A stretch of DNA of 64,000 nt from NCBI GenBank assembly GCA_913057435.1, contig CAJXNY010000023.1, positions 19,801 to 83,800 on the forward strand, read 5' to 3'. Position numbers and translations under genes: made by a program. Every line of letters begins with the position of its first letter. Positions within the stretch are counted from its first letter, which is position 1. Below the pieces are notes generated by a model. It saw only the letters and a program-made list of their open reading frames with translations. It did no database searches and had not been told where the DNA came from. This document shows, in pieces, positions 28,168 through 37,416 of this stretch. The DNA comes from an uncultured Oceanospirillaceae bacterium (GTDB lineage: Bacteria > Pseudomonadota > Gammaproteobacteria > Pseudomonadales > Balneatricaceae).

Positions 28168-30270
28168 ATGCCAAAGAGCAACCTTGCTGTTATCGCCTCG
28201 CCGACAGATGCTGTCGCTGCCATCGACTGGAATAAAGTCGCCTATCAGATTCAGGTGTCCCGTGCGCTGGATGATCTGGAAGAGGGCACCCTGGTGCCTA
28301 ATAAAGAGGTGCTGTACCAGTTCTCGGCCCGTGGTCATGATCTGAGCCAGATCATTCTGGCCCAGTTGCTGGACCATAAACGCGATGCGGTCAGTGGTTA
28401 TTATCGCTCCCGTCCGCTGATGCTGGGCATTGGCCTGTCGCTGGAAGATGCGCTGGGTGGCCCGCTGATGCGAGCGGGTGGTTATAGTGATGGTCGCGAT
28501 ATTGGCGTAGTGCACAATATGCCCAACCTGGATGGCCCCTGTGGCCTGCCGATGAGTGGCGGTGTTGGCGCGCAATACACGCCGATTGCGGGCTGGGCCC
28601 AGGCGATCCGTTACCATGCAGAAACCCTGAAAGATAACAGTTACGACGGCTCCATCGGGGTCGCCCATGGCGGGGAGGCCTCCTGCTCGACCAACGGTTT
28701 CTGGTCATCACTGACCATCGCCACCACCCAGAAGCTGCCGATGCTGTTTTACATCGAAGACAACGGCTACGGCATCTCCACCACCTCTGATTACCAGACG
28801 CCGGGCCAGAACATTGCGGCTAACCTGGCGTCGTTTAAAAACCTGAAAATTTTTGACGGTGATGGTACTGAGCCTGCCGAAACGGCGCAGCTGATCAGCG
28901 AAGCAGTGGCCTGTGTACGCGCCGGTGAACCCACGCTGATTCGTCTGCAGGTGCCGCGTTTGTGTGGTCACTCGGCTCAGGACACCCAGGGCTACAAAAA
29001 TGCTGCTACGGTGGATGCTGAGAACGCCCGTGACCCGCTGCCAAAACTGAAGGCCTTTATGGTGCCTGCAATGGTGAGCGAAGTGCAGTGGGAGCAGATT
29101 ACCGCCACGGCGCAGGCCGATGTAACGGCAGCGCTGGATGCCGCCCGTGCCCGGCCAGAACCATCTGCGGAAAATATTACTCGCCATGTCTTTGCTGAGC
29201 GCGATGCCAGCGGTACGCTGGAACAGCCACTGCAAGGCGGGCTGGCAGCGAAAGGTATTTTCTCGGCAATGGGCTCGGACCAGCCTCAGCCGGAAGGTCA
29301 GCGAATTAATATGGTCACGGCGATCCGCCGTACCCTGGACAGCGAGCTGGCCAGCAACGACCGCATGGTGGTGTTCGGTGAAGATGTGGGCCCCAAAGGC
29401 GGCGTGCATGCCGTAACGCTGGGCCTGCAGGATAAATACGGTAAAGACCGGGTATTTGATACCTCGCTGTCGGAAGAGGGCATTATTGGTCGCGCACTGG
29501 GCATGGCCCAGGCAGGCATGATGCCGGTGCCGGAAATCCAGTTCCGCAAATATGCCGACCCGGCTGAAGAACAGCTTAACGACACCGGCACCATTCGCTG
29601 GCGCACCAACAACCGCTTTGCTGCACCGATGGTGGTGCGCATGCCCGGTGGATTCTTCAAATGTGGCGACCCATGGCACAGTCAGGCCGCTGAAGTGAAA
29701 TGGGCCCACGCCATTGGCTGGCAGGTTGCTGTGCCATCCAACGCTGCAGACGCCGTGGGCTTGCTGCGCCATGCGCTGCGCGACCACAACCCGACGATCT
29801 TCTTTGAACACCGTAATCTGCTGGACGATATTTCTGCCCGTCGGCCCTATCCGGGCGATGACTACGTGCTGCCTTTTGGCCAGGCCAATGTGCTGACCGA
29901 AGGCACCGAGCTGACCCTGGTGACCTGGGGTGGCATGGTGCCACGGGCACTCAAGGGTGCTGAGATGAGTGGCAAGTCGGTGGAAGTCATCGATCTGCGG
30001 ACGATTTCTCCCTGGGATAAAGACGCTGTTTTTGCCTCAGTGCGTAAAACCAGCCGCTGCATGGTGGTACATGAAGACAACTTCACCGCAGGCTTTGGTG
30101 CCGAAATTGCTGCGGTACTGGCCGATGAATGTTTCTTCGAGCTGGATGCGCCGATTATGCGCGTCACCATGCCGGATGTACCGAGCCCGCACCATCCCGC
30201 GTTGCTGAATGCCGTGGTGCCGACGCCAGAGAAAATTAGCGCACAAATCTGCAAACTGCTGGAGGTGTGA
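28168..30270 (+). CDS. Fused 2-oxoacid dehydrogenase E1 (alpha-beta in one chain)
   Basis: A 700-aa thiamine-diphosphate enzyme in which the usual alpha and beta subunits of E1 are joined. Residues about 1-350 are alpha-like (YYRSRPLMLGIGLSLEDALGG, PMLFYIEDNGYGIS). Residues about 380-700 are beta-like (NMVTAIRRTLDSELA, FGEDVGPKGGVHAVT, PEIQFRKYADPAEEQL, MPDVPSP). The ThDP motif usually written GDG...NN appears as GGEAS...EDNGYG, a variant to note. ATG 28168 (MPKSNLAVIASP) is preferred. The E2 gene follows one base after the stop codon, with GGAGGTG inside the E1 end as ribosome site. The 2-oxoacid is not known; a branched-chain substrate is most likely from the fold. No E3 gene is nearby. Confidence 0.85.
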   Translation: MPKSNLAVIASPTDAVAAIDWNKVAYQIQVSRALDDLEEGTLVPNKEVLYQFSARGHDLSQIILAQLLDHKRDAVSGYYRSRPLMLGIGLSLEDALGGPLMRAGGYSDGRDIGVVHNMPNLDGPCGLPMSGGVGAQYTPIAGWAQAIRYHAETLKDNSYDGSIGVAHGGEASCSTNGFWSSLTIATTQKLPMLFYIEDNGYGISTTSDYQTPGQNIAANLASFKNLKIFDGDGTEPAETAQLISEAVACVRAGEPTLIRLQVPRLCGHSAQDTQGYKNAATVDAENARDPLPKLKAFMVPAMVSEVQWEQITATAQADVTAALDAARARPEPSAENITRHVFAERDASGTLEQPLQGGLAAKGIFSAMGSDQPQPEGQRINMVTAIRRTLDSELASNDRMVVFGEDVGPKGGVHAVTLGLQDKYGKDRVFDTSLSEEGIIGRALGMAQAGMMPVPEIQFRKYADPAEEQLNDTGTIRWRTNNRFAAPMVVRMPGGFFKCGDPWHSQAAEVKWAHAIGWQVAVPSNAADAVGLLRHALRDHNPTIFFEHRNLLDDISARRPYPGDDYVLPFGQANVLTEGTELTLVTWGGMVPRALKGAEMSGKSVEVIDLRTISPWDKDAVFASVRKTSRCMVVHEDNFTAGFGAEIAAVLADECFFELDAPIMRVTMPDVPSPHHPALLNAVVPTPEKISAQICKLLEV

Positions 30271-30271
30271 G

Positions 30272-31567
30272 ATGGGTACCATGATTGAGGTGATGATCCC
30301 GGACGGCCAGCTTGAGGGCACTGAAGCCACACTGCAGAGCTGGCTGGTGGCGCCAGGTGATTTGGTGAAAAAAGACCAGCCGCTGGCCGAACTGGAAACC
30401 GATAAGGTGACGATGGAAGTGGCAGCCCCGGCCGATGGTGTGGTGGCGCAGCTGATCGCGGGTGAAGGTGAACAGGTGGTGGTTGGCATGTTGCTGGCCA
30501 CGCTGGGCGAGGGCAGTGTTAGCGCTGGACCTGTTAGCGAAAGTGAAAACGAAAGCGTGCCCCAGGTCGTTGTCCCCGCCACCGTGCCTGCCGCGCTCAC
30601 TGAGTCGGTGATTCCTGCCGGAACCCGGCTGAGCCCGGCGGTGCGGCGTATTCTCAGTGAGCACGCGGTGGATCTGAACCAGCTGCAAGGCAGCGGCAAA
30701 GGCGGCCGGGTGACCAAGTGTGATCTGCTGGCCTACCTGAAAACGGTTCCGGCCAGCGTCGCGACGCCGGTGCTGAAGGCCCCTGCTCAGGTTCCTGCAC
30801 AACCGGCCGTACCGGTAACGGTTGCTGCTGCGAAACCCGCCACGCAGGCCGGTCAGTCCGGGCTGGCCTCAACACTGCGTCCGCACAGCAAAATGCGCAG
30901 CCACATTGCCGAGCATATGGTCGACAGCCTGCTGCATACTGCGCCCCATGTGACCAGCATCTTTGAAGCAGACCTGTCGGCGATCCAGCGCCATCGGGCG
31001 AAACACAAAGCGGACTTTGCCGATAAGGGCGTCAAACTGACTTACACCGCCTATTTTGTTGCGGCGGCGGCCAAAGCGCTGCAGGCCGTGCCGGAAGTTA
31101 ACAGCCAGTACCATGACGATGTACTGGAGCTGTTTCACGACTGCAACATTGGTGTGGGTACGGCACTGGGTAATGACGGGCTGGTAGTACCGGTGATTCA
31201 GCAGACGCAGGATCTCAACCTGATGGGCATCGCCCGTCGGCTGCAACAGCTGACCGACGCTGCGCGTGATAACAGGCTCAAGCCTGCAGATATGCAGGGC
31301 GGTACGTTTACCATCTCCAACCACGGCGTCAGCGGTTCGCTGGTGGCCACACCGATCATCATCAACCAGCCACAGAGCGCCATTCTGGGCATTGGCAAGC
31401 TGGAGAAACGGGTGATCGTCAAAGAGATTGAAGGGGTGGATACCATGGTGATCCGGCCGATGTGTTATGTCAGTTTGAGCATTGATCATCGCGCACTGGA
31501 CGGTTTTCAGACCAACAGCTTCCTGGCCACGCTGGTTGATGAACTGGAGAGCTGGCCGCTGGATTGA
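30272..31567 (+). CDS. Dihydrolipoamide acyltransferase (E2)
   Basis: E2 component of 431 aa. One lipoyl domain carries the modified lysine in ETDKVTMEV (about residue 44). A peripheral-subunit-binding domain follows (RLSPAVRRILSEHAVDLNQLQGSGKGGRVTKCDLLAYL), then the catalytic domain ending SIDHRALDGFQTN with the active-site His and Asp. The linkers are proline/alanine/valine-rich. ATG 30272 is chosen because of the GGAGGTG site. It is co-transcribed with the fused E1. The lipoyl group would be supplied by LipB (1397) and LipA. Confidence 0.9.
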   Translation: MGTMIEVMIPDGQLEGTEATLQSWLVAPGDLVKKDQPLAELETDKVTMEVAAPADGVVAQLIAGEGEQVVVGMLLATLGEGSVSAGPVSESENESVPQVVVPATVPAALTESVIPAGTRLSPAVRRILSEHAVDLNQLQGSGKGGRVTKCDLLAYLKTVPASVATPVLKAPAQVPAQPAVPVTVAAAKPATQAGQSGLASTLRPHSKMRSHIAEHMVDSLLHTAPHVTSIFEADLSAIQRHRAKHKADFADKGVKLTYTAYFVAAAAKALQAVPEVNSQYHDDVLELFHDCNIGVGTALGNDGLVVPVIQQTQDLNLMGIARRLQQLTDAARDNRLKPADMQGGTFTISNHGVSGSLVATPIIINQPQSAILGIGKLEKRVIVKEIEGVDTMVIRPMCYVSLSIDHRALDGFQTNSFLATLVDELESWPLD

Positions 31568-31613
31568 ACAGCGACCAGGTGTTGATACTGGCCAGATAAC
31601 GATTTGCACTACA

Positions 31614-31649
31614 AACCCGATAGCATCCTGGCGCTATCGGGTTTTTTTT
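31614..31649 (+). terminator. Terminator after the E2 gene
   Basis: AACCCGATAGC and GCTATCGGGTT form a strong stem with eight following Ts. It sits between two convergent genes. Confidence 0.9.
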
Positions 31650-31669
31650 CGTTATTACGAAACAGCGGT

Positions 31670-33340
31670 TTACGGTTGTTTCAACGGGGCGTTGCGCAGG
31701 CCCTCAAGGTTTTCAATGATGCTGCTCATCAGAGCATTATCACTGTCCTGTTTGGTGCGTACCTGCTCAGAGTGGCTATTCAACCGGGCCAGGATTTCCA
31801 GTCGGGACGCATCAAGTGGCATGAACACGGGTTTTTCTGCAGCCTCCTCGGTGTCCTCTTTTTTAACCGCTATTGTTTCCTCGCTCACACTTAGCACCGT
31901 GGTTTGCGCTATTCGTGACGTCTGTTCAGTTTTACGTTCAGTTGCGCCATCCTGTTGCACTACCGGTAAGATGGCTGGTCGGGAGCCTTCCTCTGCAGGC
32001 TGCAATAGCAATTCGAGCATGGTGGGGGGAGGCGGTTCGGTTGGCTCATCTCGGGTGGCCGGTGCCGGTGCAGGAGAGAGTTGATCAAGCAGCTGCTGAT
32101 AACTGGCGGCAAGGTCTGGCTCAGGCGCATCCGTGGGTGTGTCGGCGAGGGCCTGGTTGTGTATTGCCAGGTCCAGCTCCTGAATGCTGGCGACTTGTCC
32201 CTGTTCGGTTAAAAAGACACCGCTGCGTTTCACCTGGCCCAGCAGGTTGTTCTCGCTATCGGTCAGATCGAAAGAGCTGGCCGTTGAACCCAGGTAGATG
32301 GCACCCACGCCCGCGTCTTTCAGGCTTAATAGCTGATCTTCACCCTGCTCATTGCGGGTCCAGACTTTCAGATCAGCAAAGATCTCATCGTTTTCATCAA
32401 TCCATTTATTGCCATCGCCATCGTAACGGGCCAGATCGGCAAACCCTTCGGTGCCCTGAGTGCCGAACAGCTCTGAGCCATCATTGATCTGGCCATCCCT
32501 GTTCATATCCAGCGCGAGAAAGCCGCTGCCCTGGCTGACAAATGAGATCTCTTCTTCGCTGCCATCAGCATCAAGGTCAAAGCTAAAGCTGCTGCTGGTC
32601 AGCCCGGCGGCCCCGCCATCCAGTGAGATCACCAGTGGGTCGATCAGCGTTCTGGCAGCGACCTGCTGAGTCAGGGACTCTTCCAGTTCAAAGTTACGCG
32701 CCATGTCCAGACCCAGGGCAAAATCGACTTTCCGCCCATCATCGGTGGTGATGGTGCCCATTGCGCCCATCTGCAGCCGTTCAGCTTCCTGGAAAAAGTG
32801 CTGCTGGCGAATATCGACTCTGGCCTCAGTGATCCGGTTACCCTCCCCCAGACTGATCTGATCATCGGCACTGATGGCGTTGATCACCGGGTTGCGCAGC
32901 GCAGAGACGTCAATGGTCTGGTTCTCGGTATCTGGTGCAGGCGTGCCTAGCTCAAGTATCGCCCCATAGCGCTGCACGGAGATCGGGTTCACCGGTGGCT
33001 GCAGGTTAATGATGGGTAAGGGGGAGGTGGTTTGTGCACTCTCGATGGTGATATCCCGTTTGATAATACTGCTGACAACGGTGCTGGTCGCTTTGTTTTG
33101 CTGGTAGGTGGTAGTTTGCTCGCCGTCGGTGACGGCTGACAGGCGGGTGGTATTTACCGACTGTGTCGATTGCATCCGGGCTTCATAGGATAGGTCGACC
33201 GTTTCGCGGCGTCCGGCAACCCGTTCATTTTGTTGCAGGATAACCGGTTGGCCAGATGCTGTTCTTTGCTGGCTGTAATCATGATGACTGGTTTTCTGAT
33301 GGGCGCTGTTAAACAGTACCTGGGAGCTGGAAATCTTCAC
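31670..33340 (-). CDS. Large acidic protein with EF-hand-like calcium repeats
   Basis: A 556-aa protein with no signal peptide and no membrane segment. The N-terminus is polar and glutamine/serine-rich (MKISSSQVLFNSAHQ). Residues about 235-330 hold aspartate-rich loops of calcium-binding form: LDADGSEEEI, LDMNRDGQINDGSELFG and YDGDGNKWIDENDEIF. The C-terminal third is proline/glutamate/threonine-rich. Similar single-copy proteins occur in Pseudomonas and marine gammaproteobacteria; their function is unknown to me. Relation to large adhesins or type I secretion substrates is possible, but no RTX nonapeptide array or transporter is seen. Confidence 0.7.
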   Translation of the reverse strand: MKISSSQVLFNSAHQKTSHHDYSQQRTASGQPVILQQNERVAGRRETVDLSYEARMQSTQSVNTTRLSAVTDGEQTTTYQQNKATSTVVSSIIKRDITIESAQTTSPLPIINLQPPVNPISVQRYGAILELGTPAPDTENQTIDVSALRNPVINAISADDQISLGEGNRITEARVDIRQQHFFQEAERLQMGAMGTITTDDGRKVDFALGLDMARNFELEESLTQQVAARTLIDPLVISLDGGAAGLTSSSFSFDLDADGSEEEISFVSQGSGFLALDMNRDGQINDGSELFGTQGTEGFADLARYDGDGNKWIDENDEIFADLKVWTRNEQGEDQLLSLKDAGVGAIYLGSTASSFDLTDSENNLLGQVKRSGVFLTEQGQVASIQELDLAIHNQALADTPTDAPEPDLAASYQQLLDQLSPAPAPATRDEPTEPPPPTMLELLLQPAEEGSRPAILPVVQQDGATERKTEQTSRIAQTTVLSVSEETIAVKKEDTEEAAEKPVFMPLDASRLEILARLNSHSEQVRTKQDSDNALMSSIIENLEGLRNAPLKQP

Positions 33341-33564
33341 TGTAGCCTCCTTGCCACCATGGAATTATCTGGTTTTGTTAACCGTTATCGGGCAGCGTTG
33401 TTATAGCTGAATCGGGCGACTGTAACTGAAGGTTATCGGCTGATTCTGTACAAAAATTAAACATAAAAACATAGAGACAGTTGAGTAGCGGTGAATCACG
33501 ACCGGCTGGAGATCATGCTAAGATGACGCTCTTATAAAAACAGAATCAAGGTTGAGGTAGCTGA

Positions 33565-34107
33565 GTGGAAGTTGGTGATCGACTGAAGAAAATTCGTAAG
33601 GTGTATGGCCTGTCGCAGCGTGAGCTGGCCAAGCGTGTCGGCCTGCCTAACAGTACGATCTCGATGATCGAACAGAACCGGGTCAGCCCGTCGGTCAGCT
33701 CACTGAAAAAGATCCTCAGCGGTATCCCAATGTCGGTGACCGAATTCTTCACCGTTGATATGGAAGCTCAGGAAAAAGTGGTGTATCGCTCGGACGAGCT
33801 GGTGGACGTCGGCGGCGAAGGGATCAGTATGAAACTGGTCGGCGGTGCTGAGCGCAAAAACAATCTGGCGTTTCTGATCGAAACCTACGAGCCGGGCTCT
33901 GACACGGGCACCGAGATGGTGGCCCATGAAGGTGAAGAGGCCGGTACCGTGATCGAAGGCTCGGTTGAAATGACGGTCGGCGGTGATGTTTACAGCCTGA
34001 GCACCGGCGACAGTTATACCTTCTCGACCAAAATCCCCCACCGTTTCCGCAATAAAAGCAAAAAAGTCTGCCGTATTATCAGCGCGCACACGCCGCCGAC
34101 ATTCTGA
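33565..34107 (+). CDS. puuR: XRE-cupin regulator, PuuR-like
   Basis: A 180-aa regulator with an N-terminal HTH_3 domain (DRLKKIRKVYGLSQRELAKRVGLPNSTISMIEQNRVSPS) and a C-terminal cupin (ETYEPGSDTGTEMVAHEGEEAGTVIEG, PHRFRNKS). This layout and the SVSSLKKILSGIPMSVTEFF linker match PuuR, the putrescine-responsive repressor of puu genes. It starts at GTG 33565. It lies about 6 kb from the Puu cluster. The GTGATCA repeats between puuA and puuD are plausible targets. Other XRE-cupin regulators are similar, so the symbol is tentative. Confidence 0.75.
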   Translation: MEVGDRLKKIRKVYGLSQRELAKRVGLPNSTISMIEQNRVSPSVSSLKKILSGIPMSVTEFFTVDMEAQEKVVYRSDELVDVGGEGISMKLVGGAERKNNLAFLIETYEPGSDTGTEMVAHEGEEAGTVIEGSVEMTVGGDVYSLSTGDSYTFSTKIPHRFRNKSKKVCRIISAHTPPTF

Positions 34108-34135
34108 TCCAGCCGCTGGCTCTGCGGGTGCGGTG

Positions 34136-34930
34136 TTAGCTGTGATGATCCCGGCGCATCGCGCCTGGAGAGCAGCCAAACTGCTTTTTAAATGCCCGTG
34201 AGAAACTCGATGCATCATGGAAACCCAGCTCTTCAGCCAGGGTTGCCAGTGTTTTTCGGCTGCTCAGCAGTTGATGTCTGGCGGCTTGCAGCCGTCGGCT
34301 CATCAGGTATTTTTGTGGGCTGATACCGAACTGCTGCTGGAATATCGCATAAAAGTAACTCTCACTCAGGTTTAGCTTCTGTGCCAATGCTGCGTTTGAT
34401 AGCGGCTGAGATAACGACTGATCGATATAGCGATTAAGTGCGTTAGCATCAATATGGCCACGCCTCACCGGTCTGGTCTTTTCCGGTAAATAAAGGCTGC
34501 ATAACTGGGTCATAAATAGCGATACCAGCTGGCAGTTCAGCGCCTGAGCGTGGTGCTGGTTACTTTGTTTTAATTGCTGGGCGGCAAAATCAAGCAGGGG
34601 CAGTGCCTCAGGACTTAACGAGACAAATTCTGGCTGTTTGAACAGGGTGTCTTTAAAGGACAGCCCGCAGGCAAGTTCCAGCGCCTGTATATAAGGGTCT
34701 GTTGCTGAAATATCGATGACCAGCAGTTCACTGTCTTCGCTTAAACCATTAAAGGTATGTACGGCGCTATTCGGGACAATCGCCAGGGTGCCGTTATCCA
34801 GCAGGCTGCCATGTGTCTCGAACTCGCATGCCATCTTGCCGCGCCAGCCAAACAACAATTGCGAAAAATCATGACAGTGCTCCCCGCTTTGCCGGGCGAT
34901 CATATTTCTGCGTGCCTGGCTGTGGGTCAC
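34136..34930 (-). CDS. AraC-family transcriptional regulator
   Basis: A 264-aa regulator with an N-terminal cupin-type sensor domain (ARQSGEHCHDFSQLLFGWRGKM) and a C-terminal pair of AraC helix-turn-helix motifs (LSQPLSNAALAQKLNLSESYFYAIFQQQFGISPQKYLMSRRLQAARHQLLSS, then LATLAEELGFHDASSFSRAFKKQFGCSPG). It is divergent from the ornithine-cyclodeaminase-family gene and likely controls it together with the adjoining dehydrogenase. Confidence 0.88.
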   Translation of the reverse strand: MTHSQARRNMIARQSGEHCHDFSQLLFGWRGKMACEFETHGSLLDNGTLAIVPNSAVHTFNGLSEDSELLVIDISATDPYIQALELACGLSFKDTLFKQPEFVSLSPEALPLLDFAAQQLKQSNQHHAQALNCQLVSLFMTQLCSLYLPEKTRPVRRGHIDANALNRYIDQSLSQPLSNAALAQKLNLSESYFYAIFQQQFGISPQKYLMSRRLQAARHQLLSSRKTLATLAEELGFHDASSFSRAFKKQFGCSPGAMRRDHHS

Positions 34931-35058
34931 CGGACTCTCCTCAAATAACGCTTCCGGCTGCCGGAATAGTCTGGGTCAAAAACTGCATAGCCTGCGCCAA
35001 CGACGAAAAAGCTGCAGCCTTTATCATGGCGGTGAGACTACCAATAAGAGATTCCATT

Positions 35059-36015
35059 ATGCAATTGAATAGCGCGCAAGTCCGGGCCGCGCTGCCATGG
35101 CCTGCTCTGATTGCAGCCCTGCAGACGATATTCACCCGCCAGGTTCATTCACCGATACGCCATCACCATACGTTGCAGGTACCGGACGAACCGGAAGCGA
35201 CACTGCTGTTAATGCCCGCCTGGCTGGAAGGTGAGTTTTATGGTGTTAAGCAGGTAGGTGTATTCCCAGGAAATAGCGCCCGCAACCTGCCCGGACTGAG
35301 CAGTCATTACATGCTGAGTTGTGGTCGTACCGGCCAGCCACTGGCACAGCTCGATGGCAACGAACTGACGGGCCGACGGACGGCCGCTGCCTCCGCACTG
35401 GCATCAGGCTTTCTGTCTCGCGAAGATGCCAGTGAGTTGTTGATGGTGGGTGCTGGCCGAATGGCCCGCCAGCTGATCCCTGCGCATATGTCGGTGCGAA
35501 ATATTCGCCGGGTGCGTATCTGGGCTCGCAATGCTGACGCGGCTGCTACTCTGGCTGCGGAACTGCAAGCGGACGGTATTGATGCACTGGCCTGTGATCG
35601 TGATGGGCTGGAAGCCGCTGCCCGTCAGGCGGACATTATCAGTTGTGCGACGATGGCAACCGTACCGCTGATTCAGGGGGAGTGGCTTAAGCCGGGTGCG
35701 CATCTGGATCTGGTCGGCAGTTTTACCCCGACCATGCGTGAGACTGATGATGAGTCGATGCGGCGCTGCGCTATTTTTGTCGATGTTAAAAATGCAGCCC
35801 TGCAGGAAACCGGTGAACTGATTATGCCGATCCGCGATGGCGTGATTAGCGCTGATCACATTCAGGCCGAGCTGTCGCAGCTGTGCGGCGGGGAGCATAC
35901 CGGCCGTGCCGCGCTGGCCAATCCTGACTCGGCGATCACCCTGTTTAAATCCGTCGGTGATTCCAGAGAGGATCTGGCCGCGGCGATGCTGGCCTACCAG
36001 TCTCTGATGACATAG
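35059..36015 (+). CDS. Ornithine cyclodeaminase/mu-crystallin family protein
   Basis: A 318-aa NAD(P)-dependent enzyme. The dinucleotide site is ELLMVGAGRMARQLIPAHM, followed by RVRIWARNADAA. Catalytic-type residues appear in QVGVFPGN and DLVGSFTPTMRETDDE. The family includes ornithine cyclodeaminase, L-alanine dehydrogenase and pyrroline-2-carboxylate reductase. The last is favoured because a DadA-type gene follows. ATG 35059 (MQLNSAQVRAALPWP) is taken as start; the ORF runs much further upstream across the divergent promoter. It is regulated probably by the AraC protein. Confidence 0.82.
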   Translation: MQLNSAQVRAALPWPALIAALQTIFTRQVHSPIRHHHTLQVPDEPEATLLLMPAWLEGEFYGVKQVGVFPGNSARNLPGLSSHYMLSCGRTGQPLAQLDGNELTGRRTAAASALASGFLSREDASELLMVGAGRMARQLIPAHMSVRNIRRVRIWARNADAAATLAAELQADGIDALACDRDGLEAAARQADIISCATMATVPLIQGEWLKPGAHLDLVGSFTPTMRETDDESMRRCAIFVDVKNAALQETGELIMPIRDGVISADHIQAELSQLCGGEHTGRAALANPDSAITLFKSVGDSREDLAAAMLAYQSLMT

Positions 36016-36109
36016 CGGACTTGTTCCATCCTTGGGGGTACGTCGGCCCCTTTTTCTGATGGATATTGTGAATAGCAATGAAACCGGCGTGAGCGGGGGA
36101 ATCGGGATA

Positions 36110-37378
36110 ATGGAACATCATGCACAGCCAGAGGCAGTGACACACTCAGTTGCTGTGATCGGGGCGGGTGTGGTTGGCCTCTGTACTGCACTGGAAGCAC
36201 AGCGCTATGGCTATGCGGTCACCCTGTTTGATCGTGACACGCCGGGCAACGGCGCGTCTTTCGGCAACGCAGGCTATCTGGCAACTGAGCTGGTGGCCCC
36301 GCTGGCCACGCCGAAAACTGTGGCCGGGGCTTTGCCTATGCTGCTGGACCCCAACGGCCCGCTGTCTTTGCCATAGAGATACCTGCACCGCAGCCTGCCC
36401 TGGCTGGCGCGCTTTGTTAAAGCGGCCTGGCCAGCGCAGGTCGCCAGAGGCCAGCAGGCGCTGACGCAGCTGAATCAGCGGGCGGTGGAGGCCTGGCAGC
36501 AGTGCCTGGCGGATATTGATGCCAGTGAAATGCTGGTTCAGTCGGGTTACCTGCTGGTCTGGGAGTCTGCATCGAAGCTGGATGACGCGCGCGGTCATGC
36601 GGACTGGCTGCAAGAGCAGGGCATTGAAACCGAGCTGGTGCAGGGGGCACGGCTGGCGATGCTGGAACCTGAACTGGCACCCCAGCTAAGTCATGCACTT
36701 TACTTCCCTGATGCCTGTCAGATCAGTGATCCATTTCAGCTGTGCCAGCGGCTGGCCGCTGCCTTTCAGGCCCGAGGCGGACGTTTTATCCAGCAGCCGG
36801 TTGAGCGACTGGAGCCAGATCAGCATTCGGTGACGGTACACAGCAACATTGACGCTTTCTGCTTTGATCAGGCGGTGGTATGTGCCGGTGCCTGGAGTAC
36901 TGAACTGTTGCAGGGGCTGGGCGTTAAGGTGCCACTGGAAGCGGAACGCGGTTATCACCTGACCTATGCAACAGAGTCGGTGCAGTTAAACCACACCATA
37001 GGCTCAGCCGAGCGGCGGATGGTGATGAGTGCGCTGGGCAGCGGTATTCGGGTGGTGGGCATGACCGAGTTTGGTGGCCTGACACTGGCACCGCTGGCGC
37101 GTGGTTTCAGAGCCTTGCAACATCATGCCCAGGGGCTGTTTCCGGCGCTGGCAGGGCCCGATGTCACTGCGAAACAGTGGATGGGGCCTCGGCCGACACT
37201 GCCCGATTCATTGCCGGTGATTGATCGCCATCCGCAATATCCGAGTCTTTTATTTACCTTTGGCCATCAGCACCTGGGGCTGACCCAGGCGGCTGTCAGC
37301 GCGCAGCTGGTGGTTAGCCTGATGCGACACAAGCCCCCCGCGATAGATACCCAGCCGTTTCGTGTCGATCGTTTTTAA
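36110..37378 (+). pseudogene. D-amino-acid dehydrogenase (DadA-like) split by an in-frame amber codon
   Basis: DAO-family flavoprotein with FAD site HSVAVIGAGVVGLCTALEAQRYGYAVTL. The reading frame is open from ATG 36110 (after GCGGGGGAA) to TAG at 36374-36376. It then continues in the same frame with family-typical RYLHRSLPWLARFV and on to a normal end at 37378. The second part (AERGYHLTY, GTEFGG-like AMTEFGGLTLAP, GHQHLGLTQAA) is intact. A single-base change such as CAG to TAG would explain it, as no frameshift is needed. It could be a recent pseudogene, a sequencing error or a readthrough site. Without readthrough the first ORF makes only about 88 aa. Intact relatives oxidise D-amino acids or hydroxyproline epimers. 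Confidence 0.78.
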
Positions 37379-37416
37379 CGACTCGGCTTTCACCTCGTCT
37401 GCTGGGTGGCTGATGG

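Noticed and set aside
28708-29811. 367-aa minus-strand ORF inside the fused E1 gene.
   Set aside because: Antisense to conserved catalytic sequence; histidine/arginine-rich shadow typical of high-GC genes.
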